Below, one piece after another: positions 10,802-21,729 of a stretch of DNA of 64,000 nucleotides (positions within the stretch are counted from its first letter, which is position 1; every line of letters begins with the position of its first letter). Origin of the DNA: Neonectria sp. B-13. Its lineage: Eukaryota; Ascomycota; Sordariomycetes; Hypocreales; Nectriaceae. The translations under genes were made by a program, and so were the position numbers. The notes under the pieces were generated by a model. It was not told the origin of the DNA. It was given only the letters and a program-made list of their open reading frames with translations, and searched no databases. The stretch covers positions 62,001-126,000 of the forward strand of contig NOKP01000038.1 of NCBI GenBank assembly GCA_002682825.1, written 5' to 3'.

Positions 10802-12907
10802 CTATTGACCTGCTTTCTCGCTTTCCTCGCGGACCTCTGCCTTCAGTTTCGCATCATCTGGCCTGCTCAACTCAACGTGCGGCATCAAGAACCAAGCAAC
10901 TACAAAAGCAAATGCGCCGAACGCGGCCATAAGGAGAAAGATGATCCGGAATGCTTTCTGATAGCCGGGTAGAAGCGCAGCTCGAAGCCTCTCTGATTCT
11001 TCTCCAGTCATGTCCAGCATGACTGATTGAGGATTGGCAAGTAAGAGATCCACATCTGTATCGCTCAGACCCAGGGTCGGTATGTAGCTGGCGAGAATAT
11101 TGTTTCTACCAGTTCGTCAACAAGGGGGGCGTTCAACAAGGCGCTGAGAATAACTCACATGACACTCCCGGACACTGCCAGACCTAGCGTTCCTCCGAGA
11201 TTCCTAATAAAACTAAAGGTGATGTGAGTTGCGGTACACGATTATTTCCATTGCATTGTAACTTACTTGCGAAACGACGTGACAACTGCCATCTCTCTTC
11301 TATCGACACCGGCTTGAATCGCTATCAAGGATCTGCAAAGTTTCAGCAGAAGCGTTTGGATGAGGCTACGCAGATGGAAGTAAGCTTACGGTTGCAAAGT
11401 GTTTCCAACACCAACACCGACTAGAAGGCCAAATCCAATTTGCTTCGCCAGGCTGGAATTCTCATCGAGGGTTGACATGAGGCCAAGGCCCACTGACCAT
11501 GCCACCCAGCCAAAGAGGATGCATTCCCTATAGCGACCGACCCAGTGCACCACCATGCCAGATGCGGTACTTGCCAAGGTTTGCATCAGGGTTATGGGAA
11601 GCAGCATAGCACCTGCTTTGGTCGCCGAATACCCATATGCCAGTTGGTAAAAGGTCGGTATGTAATAGACTTGCACTACGAAGTTCCATCCGTTGATGGC
11701 CATCGTGATGCTAGCACCATTTACAATTCTGGACCTGAAAATGTGTACTGGGAGCCATGTGAGTTATATACTGATAGTGTAGGTTGCGGTAGTTGGAACT
11801 CACATGGCACCAGCGGGTACTGGGCGCACTTCCATTGCCATAGAATAAAGGCCACGCATATAGCAAATCCCAACAGCAGGGTGACAAGAACAGCCACCGA
11901 GTTCCAAGGATACTCGCCTCCGCCCCAGGTCAGTCCCAGCATGAGGACTGAAGTGCCTGCTAGTGCCAAGAGGCTACCAATGAAGTCGACTGCCTTAAGT
12001 TTCCTGTTTGCAAGAGTGTCAGTTCTACGTCCCAACATCGTGGGAAACGGGCTACTGGAAGGCAGCAAGTCTTACATCATCCAATCTCCATTGACCTTCT
12101 TCAGTGGCATGAAGAAGACGACACAGCACGTAGTCAAGGCCGTAAGAGGGAGATTGAGCCGGAAGATCCAGCGCCACGAGTCGTTCGATTTGGAAGCCAG
12201 TGCACCGCCGATGACCGGACCAATTCCGTTGGCAAGGGCAACTACCGCTCCCTGGAAATTGAATGTGAGACAGCAGATCATGGATTCGTCTTTCTTTTCG
12301 GGCTGCGACTTACTAAGATACCCTGATACTTTCCTCTCTCACGCAAGGGGACAACATCACTAACAATCATCTGCGCCACAGTCATCAGCCCGCCGCCGCC
12401 GATACCAGTAAAGGCGCGGAAGACGATGAGCTGGACCGCGGTCTGCGAAAGAGAAGCCGCCAGTGAGCCGGAGAAGAAGATGGCGAGCCCAATGAGCAGG
12501 ATGTATTTCCGCGACCAGATATCAGACAATCGCCCGTAGAGGAGTTGGAACGTAGTCGATGTACTGCACCACCCCAGTTAGCTGGGATCCTACTTGCTGG
12601 GCAGCCCTTCCATGCTCCTTACATGAAGTAGCCACTAGCAATCCATGCTGTTTGATGACTGGCGCCTAGGGCATTACCGATAATGTACAGACTGGAAGCC
12701 AGCGTGGTCTGGTCCATCAAGGCCACAAGATCGACCGTGGCGCATGATAGAAAAATCTACCAGCAGAGTTAGCTAGAAGATAGTTTCCACCAGAGTCGAC
12801 GGCGATACCGTGATAATTTTCTTCGTTGAAACATAGTTGGTTTGCTCGTTGAAGGCATGAGAAGTAGCCGACTTCTCATTTTTGCCGAGAATCGCCATTT
12901 CGACCAT
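10802..12907 (-). CDS. MFS drug/toxin exporter, 14-TM DHA type
   Basis: Nine exons (12907-12809, 12756-12623, 12563-12314, 12251-12076, 12003-11804, 11747-11390, 11332-11267, 11212-11159, 11105-10802) all splice in phase to 546 aa. Diagnostic stretches are DQTTLASSLYIIGNAL in the first membrane segment, LLYGRLSDIWSRKYILL (loop 2-3 motif), VFRAFTGIGGGGLMTVAQ, and GPVIGGALAS (antiporter motif C). It ends in a short acidic tail. DHA-type MFS proteins export drugs and fungal metabolites from the cell by proton antiport and are common in biosynthetic clusters. Translation could begin upstream of 12907, because an open frame continues for about 40 codons without an ATG. The gene is intact although its cluster neighbours are broken. 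Confidence 0.88.
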
Positions 12908-13076
12908 CGTTGAGGAACCCACCTCTTCACTGCTGGTCTTTTCGGTTTGTTGATGAGTGCCTGAACCGCTCGTACCAAGTTCCGTCTGCCGTCGGCTCCA
13001 CTCTTGTTGATTCTGGGGTTGAAACTTGTAGTATCAAAAATACTCGTTAAGAAGAATAGTTCATGCCCAACCTCAT

Positions 13077-13740
13077 TAAGAAACGGACATTCGTTCGCTT
13101 GACATCATACAAGTCAGGCGACTTGGGAATCAGGGGGATCGGGGAGAGCACTGCTATCAAGGTGCCCGCTGGAGCCATAAGGGTACGGTAGAGGAACCTT
13201 GCTGTCAAAGCATTAATGTGGAGAGGCTAATGCCGGATATTCAGATCAGCGATGTAGGACTGTTGGTAGGCGACCACCTATTATGAGAGATATGACCAGC
13301 CCATCAGTAGGGTGCCTTACTTTTGGCCTAGCGGTCAAACCATTGAGGACATTGCCAGCGTAGTGGTGCAGATCTCCCACCTCCACCGCGGAAAACAAGG
13401 TAGACGACTGTTAGCGGAAGATCAGCGTCCACGAGGACCCGCCCCGTAGAACGTCAGGTACCTCGGTGGAACGGCCTAAGATAGGTAAATCGATCTGTAA
13501 AACTCTGATTCGATATCAAATACTCAGTCAAGCTCGCGCATAGAGAGCCATCACGTACGTAGCACCTTGATGGCTGCGCCGATCCGTTCGGCCGGCTCCA
13601 GGGCACTCTTGATTTCCTCCCGTAATAGTGTTAGCGAGGGGCCGACGATGGACCATCGGAATTTCCACATAACGTGACGTGCTTTAGCTCGAGCGCAGAA
13701 ATTGTGGTTCTGCCATGTTAGCATCGGTACTGTGTCCATA
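13077..13740 (-). pseudogene. Unrecognised gene remnant
   Basis: Minus-strand fragments with protein-like composition are separated by stops and intron-like signals. One ends with ALTARFLYRTLMAP-like sequence near 13200 running to about 13080. Another (VEVGDLHHYAGNVLNGLTAR) is near 13340-13390 and is followed by a GTAAGG donor. I recognise no family. It lies immediately upstream of the MFS gene, in the same direction. Confidence 0.3.
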
Positions 13741-14258
13741 CCACTGCCGGTACTTGGGTTGCACTAAGAGCACGCAACGCCTGCCCTTCATTGCCAAATT
13801 TGAAACCCTGATGGGTTTGGCCGATCAAGCAGCTAAAATTAACTAAGCTGCTCCACTGTCAGAGAGTGAAGAACTTGCGCAAAGGGCCTCTAAACCTCTC
13901 GCAGAGCTCAACCACCACAGTGAGTGCTTTAGGATGGTGAGAAGACGTGCTTCGGATATATGCCGCACGCAAACACCTCGTCGTCTTGAGCAACTCGTAG
14001 TGCGGGGTAGATAGGGACGGCAAATTGGCCTCTTGTGTCTCATACGGAACAAGAGCCGGTTCTTCGTGTCAGCCCTGCTGCTTGGGAACTTTGCCTCCGG
14101 GCATGGTTTTCATCATATGTACTATCGTATGGCCAACTTCTCGCAACCTCTTGATTCTTTACATATATTACAGCACATCTACTCGTAGATCTGGTGCCGT
14201 ACACATGAGTAAGAACAAGCATCCGGGTCATCCATCCTCTTGGCCACCAACCAACATC

Positions 14259-16095
14259 ATGTCCGATCCCAATCATCTCAACGTATTCAAGGGAGCAGAC
14301 TCTCTTAGGGACTATTTCAATCCTGATAATGGTCCCCCTTTTCCGCTGGTTGAGATTCCAGATAGCCTCAACCCCTATCGCAGCCATGGCGTCAGAATTT
14401 ATGCCAAGATGATGACGATGCACCCGGCCACCAATGTCAAGGCGATGCCGGCTCTTAATCTCTTGGAGAAGGGCATGCATCCGGGCCAGACAAAGACGGT
14501 TGTCGAGTACAGCTCTGGCTCGACCGTCATTGCCATGTCGTTGGTATCTCAAGTCTATCATGAGGTGTCAGACGTCCGCGCCTTCCTGAGCAATAAGACC
14601 AGCCTGGCCAAGCTGAAGCTCATGCAGTTCTTTGGACTATCCATGTAAGTTGCAGTCTTTGTGCCCTCTTTTGAATCACGGCTGATTTTCATGTAAGAAC
14701 ACTGTGGGGAGGACCTTCCCAGCCGGAACCACTTGATCAGAGAGGCGGCATTTACGGTGCATATAAGTTGGGCCAGGAGTCGGACTCCATCATCAATCCC
14801 AACCAGTATGAGAATGACAATGTAAGCCTCCTCTTTGTCAGAGTATAACTTCAAGTCTTCAAGTAACCAACACCAGTTTTTCTTTTCACCATAGAACTGG
14901 AAAGCGCACGTGCGTTGGACTGGTCCTCAGATCCTCAAGCAGCTCCCAGAAATCACACTGATTTGTGCGGGCATGGGCACATCTGGTAAGTGTATTTATG
15001 CCAATGTATTCCCTAGAATGTTACCCTAACCAGGTTTCAAAAGGCACAATGACAGGCATGGGCACATTTTTCAAGGAAGCCAAGCCCTCCGTCTTTCGGC
15101 TCGGTGTATGCACGGCTCCAGGTGACCGAGTGCCAGGGCCTCGCTCCTACGCTCTTATGTCACCAGTCCAGTTTCCGTGGAAGACAGCTGTCGACCATGT
15201 TGAGCAAGTCGGCTCTGGTGACTCGTATCGCCTATCGCTAGATCTGTGCAGGAATGGCCTCATCTGCGGCCCCTCTTCCGGCTTCAATCTCAAGGGCCTG
15301 TTCCAGTACATCGAGAAACGATTGGCCGAGGGGACGCTGAAAGAACATGCTGACCAGAACGGCCAAGTTCAGTGCGTGTTCCTCTGCTGTGACTTCCCCT
15401 ACCAGTACATCGACGAATACTTTGACAAGCTGGGATCTGAACACTTCCCAAGCATTCAAAATGAGGTTCGCTCGCCCTCGTGCAAGTCCAATGTCATATG
15501 ACTAACGAGCTCCTAGAACCTGCGGCATGTTGACCTACACCGTTATGATGAAGCTTGGGAGAAAGACCCGCGGGACGTCTTCATCGGCCTACCAGAAGGG
15601 CAGGCGGTGCATGACGTCCATAGCACTCCTCGATCTCTCAAAACCAATATCCTTCGGGGTTTCTATCCGCGTGCAGCTGATACTATGGTTATTGACCTTC
15701 GTGAGGCGAAGGATTTCGACACTCTTCATCTCCTAGGATCGCACAACGTTCCAGTTGTCGAATCCAGCAACCAGAAACCTTTCGCGGACGCGAAAACCCT
15801 AGAGTCGCTGTGGTTGAAACTGGAAGCCATCTTCAGCCAGGAAAACGAGACGAGATCATTCCTAGAACAGAACCGCGAGAAGCCCATCTTGCTTGTCTGC
15901 GGCAACGGGGACAACGCGCGAGTTGCAACGAGTGTACTGAGGGCCAAGTGTTTCCAGGCTGATAGTGTTCGCGGAGGCTTCTCGGCTTTATCGCTGCTTT
16001 GGTCGAGTCCCAAGTCCCAATCACAAGCATCATTGGTGTGTCACATTCACGGAGAAGCACAGATCATGGACCACAGACTGAATGTAGGAGCGTGA
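14259..16095 (+). CDS. Cysteine-synthase-like PLP enzyme fused to a rhodanese domain
   Basis: Five exons (14259-14644, 14698-14821, 14895-14995, 15044-15465, 15517-16095) give about 537 aa. An upstream in-frame ATG at 14205 is possible. Residues 1-330 are a fold-type II PLP enzyme related to cysteine synthase and cystathionine beta-synthase. The lysine region is TNVKAMPALNLLEK, the substrate loop is EYSSGSTVIAMSL, and the phosphate loop is GMGTSGTMTGMGTF. From about residue 400 a rhodanese domain follows, with VIDLREAKDFDTLHLLGSHN and an active-site loop beginning with Cys (LLVCGNGDNARVATS). The loop cysteine is kept, so sulfur transfer is possible. The frame is intact. PLP beta-synthases use a sulfur donor to replace a leaving group; the fused rhodanese may feed sulfane sulfur, which is inference. 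Confidence 0.87.
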
Positions 16096-16235
16096 TTTGT
16101 GGCTTGAGAGGAGGCTAAAAGCTAAAGGCATGCTAAGTGGAAGTCTTAATACATAATGACCCCTACCTTCTGGGTCACCCTGTATACACTAACCCTTGCA
16201 AAGTATATTTCTAGCATTAAAATAAAATCTTATGG

Positions 16236-16741
16236 TTAAGTTGTTACATGCCAAGTTGAGCCATTCTGGAAAGCATCGTCCGCTTCAGAGAAATCCGCCA
16301 CCAAGTCTCGAAAATCGCCGTGGCGTAACGATGACGTGTTAGTGATGGGGATAGTGATTGAAGACAATCCAGGCTCTTCCAGCGACTTGAACTCGTCGAT
16401 GGAGATCTTGCCCAAAGCACCTGGCGGCACGTAGTAAGGGATGTTGTTAAGCCTCACAGTCGTCCCTGTAGAAACCAATGTGCATGCCAGACAACGGACA
16501 GTTGCAGGATGGATGTCAAAGAAGGGCCCGCATATTCACCAAGGCATCTTCCTCGACGTTACAATGTGCGGAAAGGTTGCATGGGCACCTGCATCATACG
16601 CAGCACGCCGCAGCTAAGATATTGCACATTGTATACATTCAGTCGGATTATGAGGACGCGCCCATTTTCCGGGTCCTATGTCTTCGAAGTGAGGGCGCAC
16701 AATAGTACCGATGCTAGAGGTAGGATCGTCGCCCGCGCCAT
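16236..16741 (-). pseudogene. Broken secreted-protein gene
   Basis: An ATG at 16741 opens a signal-peptide-like start (MARATILPLASVLLCALTS) that meets TAG within 20 codons. Further down the same strand, an 80-codon frame ends at 16236 with sequence such as STGTTVRLNNIPYYVPPGA. It follows a possible intron acceptor (TTCTACAG) near 16470. The two parts are separated by stops. The pattern fits the N-terminus of an extracellular fungal enzyme, but I cannot name the family. Confidence 0.4.
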
Positions 16742-17209
16742 GTAACATGGGCTACATGGTCGAGAACCCTGATGGCAACCCGACAGAGAGCCCGCTGCAA
16801 TTACTACATCGTATAACATGGAAGGACGATCAGCGGGCCCCTGCACTCAAGTGGAAACGAAATCTCGGGTTTCGCCGACTGCCGTCGCATATACTACGTA
16901 GTAGAACAACATTAGATGTGGTACCGGTGAAATGAAATGCACCCTTGTAGAGCGTCATTTTCATAAACCTGCATATGCTAGAAGAAAATGGTGCTATCAA
17001 GGTCAAGGAGACTTGGCCACGGATGCGGTAGTTGTTGTTTCTCTTCGTAGTATCCGCTGGGTAGGGACAGTAAGGAACCAGCCATAAGTACCGGATATAG
17101 ACACAGAAGGTTTACCAGGTACATCAGAGTATTCCTACAGCCAAGTTTTATTATACGGCCGACCGAGAATTCGACAAGACACCGACCCATCGTCATACAA
17201 ACAGGGATC

Positions 17210-18982
17210 ATGGTTCCGACCCTCAAAGGCATCGCTAAGGCGTCCACCCTCTTGAGTCTATGTGTGTCGGTGCTTGGTCGACCACAAACACCTCGCCATG
17301 AACGACGTGCAGACCAAAGCAAGCCACTCCTAGAGGACTTCGACGCGCTTGGTGCGTGGTTTGACGGAGTGGCAGCATTGAATGACACGTCGAGCACCCA
17401 ACAACCCAACGTGACCATTGCCATCGTGGGAGGAGGCATCTCCGGCCTCTCCATGGCTCTGATGCTAGAGAGCATTGGCTTGCACAACTGGGAGATCATC
17501 GAGGCGAGCGATCGAATCGGAGGCAGATTCAGGACAAAGTTCGTCGGCGGAACAGAGGAGTTCGCTGAGATGGGCCCCATGAGGTTGCCTTATAAGGCTA
17601 CGTACAAGAGCGACAATTCAACACATTTGTATACGGACCATCAGTTGACCTTTCAATTGGCCGATATCCTCAATGACCTGAACGGAAACGATACACAGTA
17701 TAAAATCGACTTCATCCCGTGGGTTCAGCATCACCCAAACGAACTCTTAGCTCGTGGCACAGGCCGACACCCAGATGGAAGGATCCCAACTCGGGCGGAG
17801 ATTGCAGCGAACCCCGGCTTGGGGAGGCAGTCATCTTTCAGCGCTGTTGGGTATGAAGAAACGCAAGAAGCCATGGATCTAATCCTGAAAAATGAACCGG
17901 TACTCAAGGAGATCCAACGGGACGTCTGGCGAGCGCATAAACAGGCCATGGTCGCCGAGCTCGACGACTGGAGCGAGCAGGCCATGATGCGACACGTCTT
18001 CAACACCAGCGAGAACGTCACTGATAAAATCTGGACTGCTTCAGACTACGACATCTTCTGGGATGAATTGGTCCACAACTCCAACCTTGGTCTCGACGGT
18101 TCCGATGGTTCCCTAGGTGAGACGGAGTGGAAGTGTGTGGATGGAGGCTTCAACAAAATCACAGATGCCTTCTGGCCCCACGTGTCGGACCGCCTGGTGC
18201 TCAACAGAAAGATCAGGAAGCTCGAACACATCGAAAATGATGGCGGTCGCTCCCGCACACGGCTGTCGTGGTATCCCAGTGCTACGAACCGGACCTTCGT
18301 GTACAAGGACTACGATTATACCATCATGGCGGTGCCATTTACTATGACCCGGTTCATGGACCTCCCTGACTACTCCTCGGTGCTCAGTCGCGCCACCAGC
18401 GAGGCTGGCTTGCGCTTCAAGTCGGCTTGCAAAGTATCTCTGCTCTTCTCCGAGCGCTTCTGGGAGAAGGGTGAGAGACCCATCTTTGGTGGTTACTCGC
18501 AGCCCGAGAGCGGCTCCGTCGGTGCTCTATACTACCCCGTCTATGGACTGAACGAATCACGGCCCGGCCTCATCACGCATTACCGTGGCGGTGACTGGAG
18601 CGACCGCTTTGTGAGCTTCTCGGACGAGGAACACGTTGGAACTGTCTTGGACGCCATCGTGAGCCTACACGGAGACCAGGCACGCAAGTTGTACACGGGA
18701 GACTATGAACGGCTTTGTTGGCTAGAGGACGAGCACACTGCGACATCTTGGTGTCGGCCTGATATTGAGCAGCACAAACTTTACATCCCGGCGTACCATC
18801 GGACCGAGCACAACACCATCTTCATAGGCGAGCATACTGCCCCAACTCATGCGTGGATCAGCTCGTCGCTGCACTCTTCGGTCAGGGGTTCGATACAGCT
18901 ACTCTTGGAGCTAGATCTGGTCACTCAAGCTAAGGAACTAAACCAGCGCTGGATGGGAAGTTGGGTCAATCTGGATTCCTAG
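17210..18982 (+). CDS. Secreted L-amino acid oxidase (flavin amine oxidase)
   Basis: A single uninterrupted frame of 590 aa. Residues 1-23 form a signal peptide ending at a likely VLG/RP cleavage site. The FAD dinucleotide motif is VTIAIVGGGISGLSMALML at about residues 67-85, followed by EIIEASDRIGGRFRT. The substrate-side motif EMGPMRLP and the C-terminal FAD motif FIGEHTAPTHAWISSSLHSS match fungal L-amino acid oxidases. These oxidise amino acids to keto acids, ammonia and hydrogen peroxide. Many Asn-x-Ser/Thr sites suggest glycosylation in the secretory pathway. There are no introns and no damage, in contrast to its decayed left neighbour. Confidence 0.92.
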   Translation: MVPTLKGIAKASTLLSLCVSVLGRPQTPRHERRADQSKPLLEDFDALGAWFDGVAALNDTSSTQQPNVTIAIVGGGISGLSMALMLESIGLHNWEIIEASDRIGGRFRTKFVGGTEEFAEMGPMRLPYKATYKSDNSTHLYTDHQLTFQLADILNDLNGNDTQYKIDFIPWVQHHPNELLARGTGRHPDGRIPTRAEIAANPGLGRQSSFSAVGYEETQEAMDLILKNEPVLKEIQRDVWRAHKQAMVAELDDWSEQAMMRHVFNTSENVTDKIWTASDYDIFWDELVHNSNLGLDGSDGSLGETEWKCVDGGFNKITDAFWPHVSDRLVLNRKIRKLEHIENDGGRSRTRLSWYPSATNRTFVYKDYDYTIMAVPFTMTRFMDLPDYSSVLSRATSEAGLRFKSACKVSLLFSERFWEKGERPIFGGYSQPESGSVGALYYPVYGLNESRPGLITHYRGGDWSDRFVSFSDEEHVGTVLDAIVSLHGDQARKLYTGDYERLCWLEDEHTATSWCRPDIEQHKLYIPAYHRTEHNTIFIGEHTAPTHAWISSSLHSSVRGSIQLLLELDLVTQAKELNQRWMGSWVNLDS

Positions 18983-19059
18983 GTTCAACAGGCTGAGTAA
19001 TGCGATGCAAATTATCGCACTCACTTACAGTTAGGTAATGTGAATAACGCAAGAAGTTA

Positions 19060-19385
19060 AATATGTGAAACACAATACACAACACACATACACACGAGAA
19101 AACACCACAGTCACAGCCGAGACCTAGCTGGGGGCCCATTGTGAATAGCTTCACTGGCCCCGGCAACACACCACACATATACACATACACACACACACGG
19201 GCGCGCGCGCGCACGCACATGCCGAAACACCACAGCCACAGCCCAGCCCCAGCCAACAGCCCATTGTGAATAGCTTCACTGGCCTCGGCAACACACCGCA
19301 CACACACACACACACACACGCGCGCGCACGCACATGCCGAAACACCACAGCCACAGCCCGACGACGACGACGACGACGACGACGA
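19060..19385. repeat. 125-bp tandem duplication with CA/GC and GAC microsatellites
   Basis: Two copies of a 125-bp unit are seen. Each carries CCATTGTGAATAGCTTCACT, with the shared GTGAATAGCT starting at 19141 and again at 19266. The unit then runs through CACACA tracts into GCGCGC and ends in ACGCACATGCCGAAACACC. A GAC trinucleotide run closes the array at about 19360-19385. The open frames through this region on both strands are low-complexity artefacts. Confidence 0.85.
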
Positions 19386-20025
19386 TAACGATGAAGGGTC
19401 CTTTTTTTCTTTTGCTTACATATTTATACCCTGTGATTAAACGAGTGGGTGGGTGGAGGACTGGGGGCGTTTTTTTGGTACTGGGCTTTAGATCATTTCA
19501 TCCGTCTGCCCTTCAATTGACAACAAATTATGTTCTGAATTTTCTTCTCCTTCGAGTTGAGCTCTTTCACAACACAAAATGCCCACCTCGTAGTGTCACG
19601 GAGCCTCACACTACTTGCAGAGATGGGGCACAGGGTTCGAGCAGGCCGGTGAAACACGAAAATCCTTTCATCCTTTACAGTACATGTCACCTGCATACAC
19701 TGGTGCATAGGAGAGTCAAGGCCGTCAAGGTTGAACCTTTCTGACCATAGCCAGCAAGGTACATGGCACTGCAAAGCTTGAAGATTGAAAAACTCAACAT
19801 CTACCCCACGTGAGTATAATGACTACTCATCCGTCCATCTAGGTTTGCAGGTACTCGGGGGTAGAGGGCGCAGAAAAATATTTAAGCAAGACCGCGTCGC
19901 ACCTCTGGCACTCTTCAACTCAACCACACTCACATCCTTCGATAATCCTCATCCAAATTCTGCAAATTTGGACCCAGGGACCCTCATTCGAAACACGACT
20001 CCCAAACCAACATACACCGCACACC

Positions 20026-21549
20026 ATGGCCAAACCAAAGGCACCTTCAGCACATCGGAGCTATACAGAATTCATCAGAGACTGGTTCCAGGATATGATT
20101 GAACACACCCGCCAGAATCGGAACGTGGCCTCCACTTTCCGCTCACCTGATTTGCCACCCTCCTACGAAGAAGCAGTTGCTCCCAGTCGCCCTCCAAGAC
20201 CAGGCGGCATGGACCGCATAGTTGCTTCAGCCTACTTGAATCAGATGCACAGCCCCTTGATTCGACTTCCCGACAGGCTCATTGTTGCTATTATGGAGCA
20301 ACTTGACCTTGACGATATCCTCCAGTTGCGCCAGGCCTCCCGGGATTTCATGCGTTTATTCAGTCAATCAAAGGCCTTCTGGAAATACCACCTCACTGAT
20401 GCATCCAACCATGACTACCGCAAGCATTTAGCGAGGATCTGGGCCACGCCAATACATTTTCCGAGACGGGCAAAGTCTGCCACTCTATGTGACTCTTGTA
20501 CTACATTCAGGAAGCAGAGAGGGTATCAAAATGATACCGAACTTCTCCAAGCCATCCCGTTCATATACTGTTCAGGATGTAAGATAGAACACCGAGCATT
20601 CTATTTCTCAGCCCAGCAGCGTCTTGAATCAAACGAAGAAAGACTCTGCACGGGACGAGAAGGACGTGTCAGCTTGTGTGAGCATATATCCATTACTTGG
20701 GACTCAGCTCAGCGACTTGCCGATAAGAAACCTGGCCAAAACATGATTCAATGCAACAAAGGACACCACAAAGCCTCTCCATGCAAGCATGTTGAAGATG
20801 GTACTTCAAAATGTTGCCGCTACGATGATATGCCACGATTTAAGTTCTACCGAGACGAGAATCAAAAGCTATGTTTTGATATATCAGTCACAACACACAT
20901 CAGATTTAAGCCACTGGGGTCGGAACATGGGATAAAATTGACCTCTTCAGCATTTCGAAGAGGCATCGAAAAATATGTTCACCAAAGACTCCCTACTCGA
21001 TCGTTTCAGTGGCTGCCATCGAACATGGTTGGCACCCACGATGTTGTTAGATGTTTCGATCCTAACGTCTGCAACTGTCTCGACTGGGGCAAGCCAAAAC
21101 CTCACAGATCTGTAGGGGAGATAGCGAACACTGCTGACAAGTTCGAGTGGAAACTTTGCCCGAACCCAGTGAGACCTTGGAGGCTCAGGCCAGATATCGA
21201 CTCGTCTACCTTCACAGGGAAGGACGAGTTTCATTGCGAAGACCGATGCGCAGGGTTCAGTCATAACAACCATTCTAACACGATATCTGGATCATGGGAC
21301 TGGGAGTTCGAAAAGTGCCCTGAGAATGATAGTTTTATGGTCTTCACACAGACAAGGCGGTCCTGTGCCGATTTTCCCTACGAATATGGGTGGTCTTCCC
21401 TTATTAATTATAGATACGATGATTTGGAACGAGATGAAGAGATGCGTAGCATCTCATGGTGTTCCCAGTTGCACTGTCGCTTCAGGCCACCATACACGAT
21501 ACAGGGATGCTTATCCCACAAGACGGTGCTTCACCATAGGGCTATCTAG
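20026..21549 (+). CDS. F-box domain protein
   Basis: A single-exon frame of 507 aa. A Pro-rich N-terminus contains PPSYEEA, a PPxY-type motif that WW domains can bind. The F-box is at about residues 83-125: SPLIRLPDRLIVAIMEQLDL, then DILQLRQASRDFMRLF. The remainder is rich in paired cysteines (for example LCDSCTT, YCSGCKIEH, CKH...SKCC), suggesting metal-bound or disulfide-linked structure. F-box proteins join SCF ubiquitin ligases through Skp1; the substrate is unknown. Fungi carry many lineage-specific F-box genes of this layout. The 5' flank has TATA-like AAATATTTAA at about 19876. Confidence 0.88.
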   Translation: MAKPKAPSAHRSYTEFIRDWFQDMIEHTRQNRNVASTFRSPDLPPSYEEAVAPSRPPRPGGMDRIVASAYLNQMHSPLIRLPDRLIVAIMEQLDLDDILQLRQASRDFMRLFSQSKAFWKYHLTDASNHDYRKHLARIWATPIHFPRRAKSATLCDSCTTFRKQRGYQNDTELLQAIPFIYCSGCKIEHRAFYFSAQQRLESNEERLCTGREGRVSLCEHISITWDSAQRLADKKPGQNMIQCNKGHHKASPCKHVEDGTSKCCRYDDMPRFKFYRDENQKLCFDISVTTHIRFKPLGSEHGIKLTSSAFRRGIEKYVHQRLPTRSFQWLPSNMVGTHDVVRCFDPNVCNCLDWGKPKPHRSVGEIANTADKFEWKLCPNPVRPWRLRPDIDSSTFTGKDEFHCEDRCAGFSHNNHSNTISGSWDWEFEKCPENDSFMVFTQTRRSCADFPYEYGWSSLINYRYDDLERDEEMRSISWCSQLHCRFRPPYTIQGCLSHKTVLHHRAI

Positions 21550-21729
21550 CCATAGCTTGCACCATGCGTGTGCTGAAATGAGAAGTACCTATATCCACTG
21601 CTTAAGGTGACTTGATGTTGTATTGTTAACGATGGTGGCTTTCCGCAAACTTATCTATGTTACTCTGAAGCTACTACTATTATAATTATTATAGACTAAT
21701 ATTTCTCAATTCTATTACCAACCCCTGAC

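Noticed and set aside
11545..12363. A 272-codon plus-strand frame
   Set aside because: It runs antisense across exons and introns of the MFS exporter; no family signal.
19060..19400. Minus-strand frames of 117 and 67 codons through the CA/GC repeats, and a plus-strand frame from 19334
   Set aside because: They are low-complexity translations (Cys-Val runs) of microsatellites and shift with repeat length; not genes.
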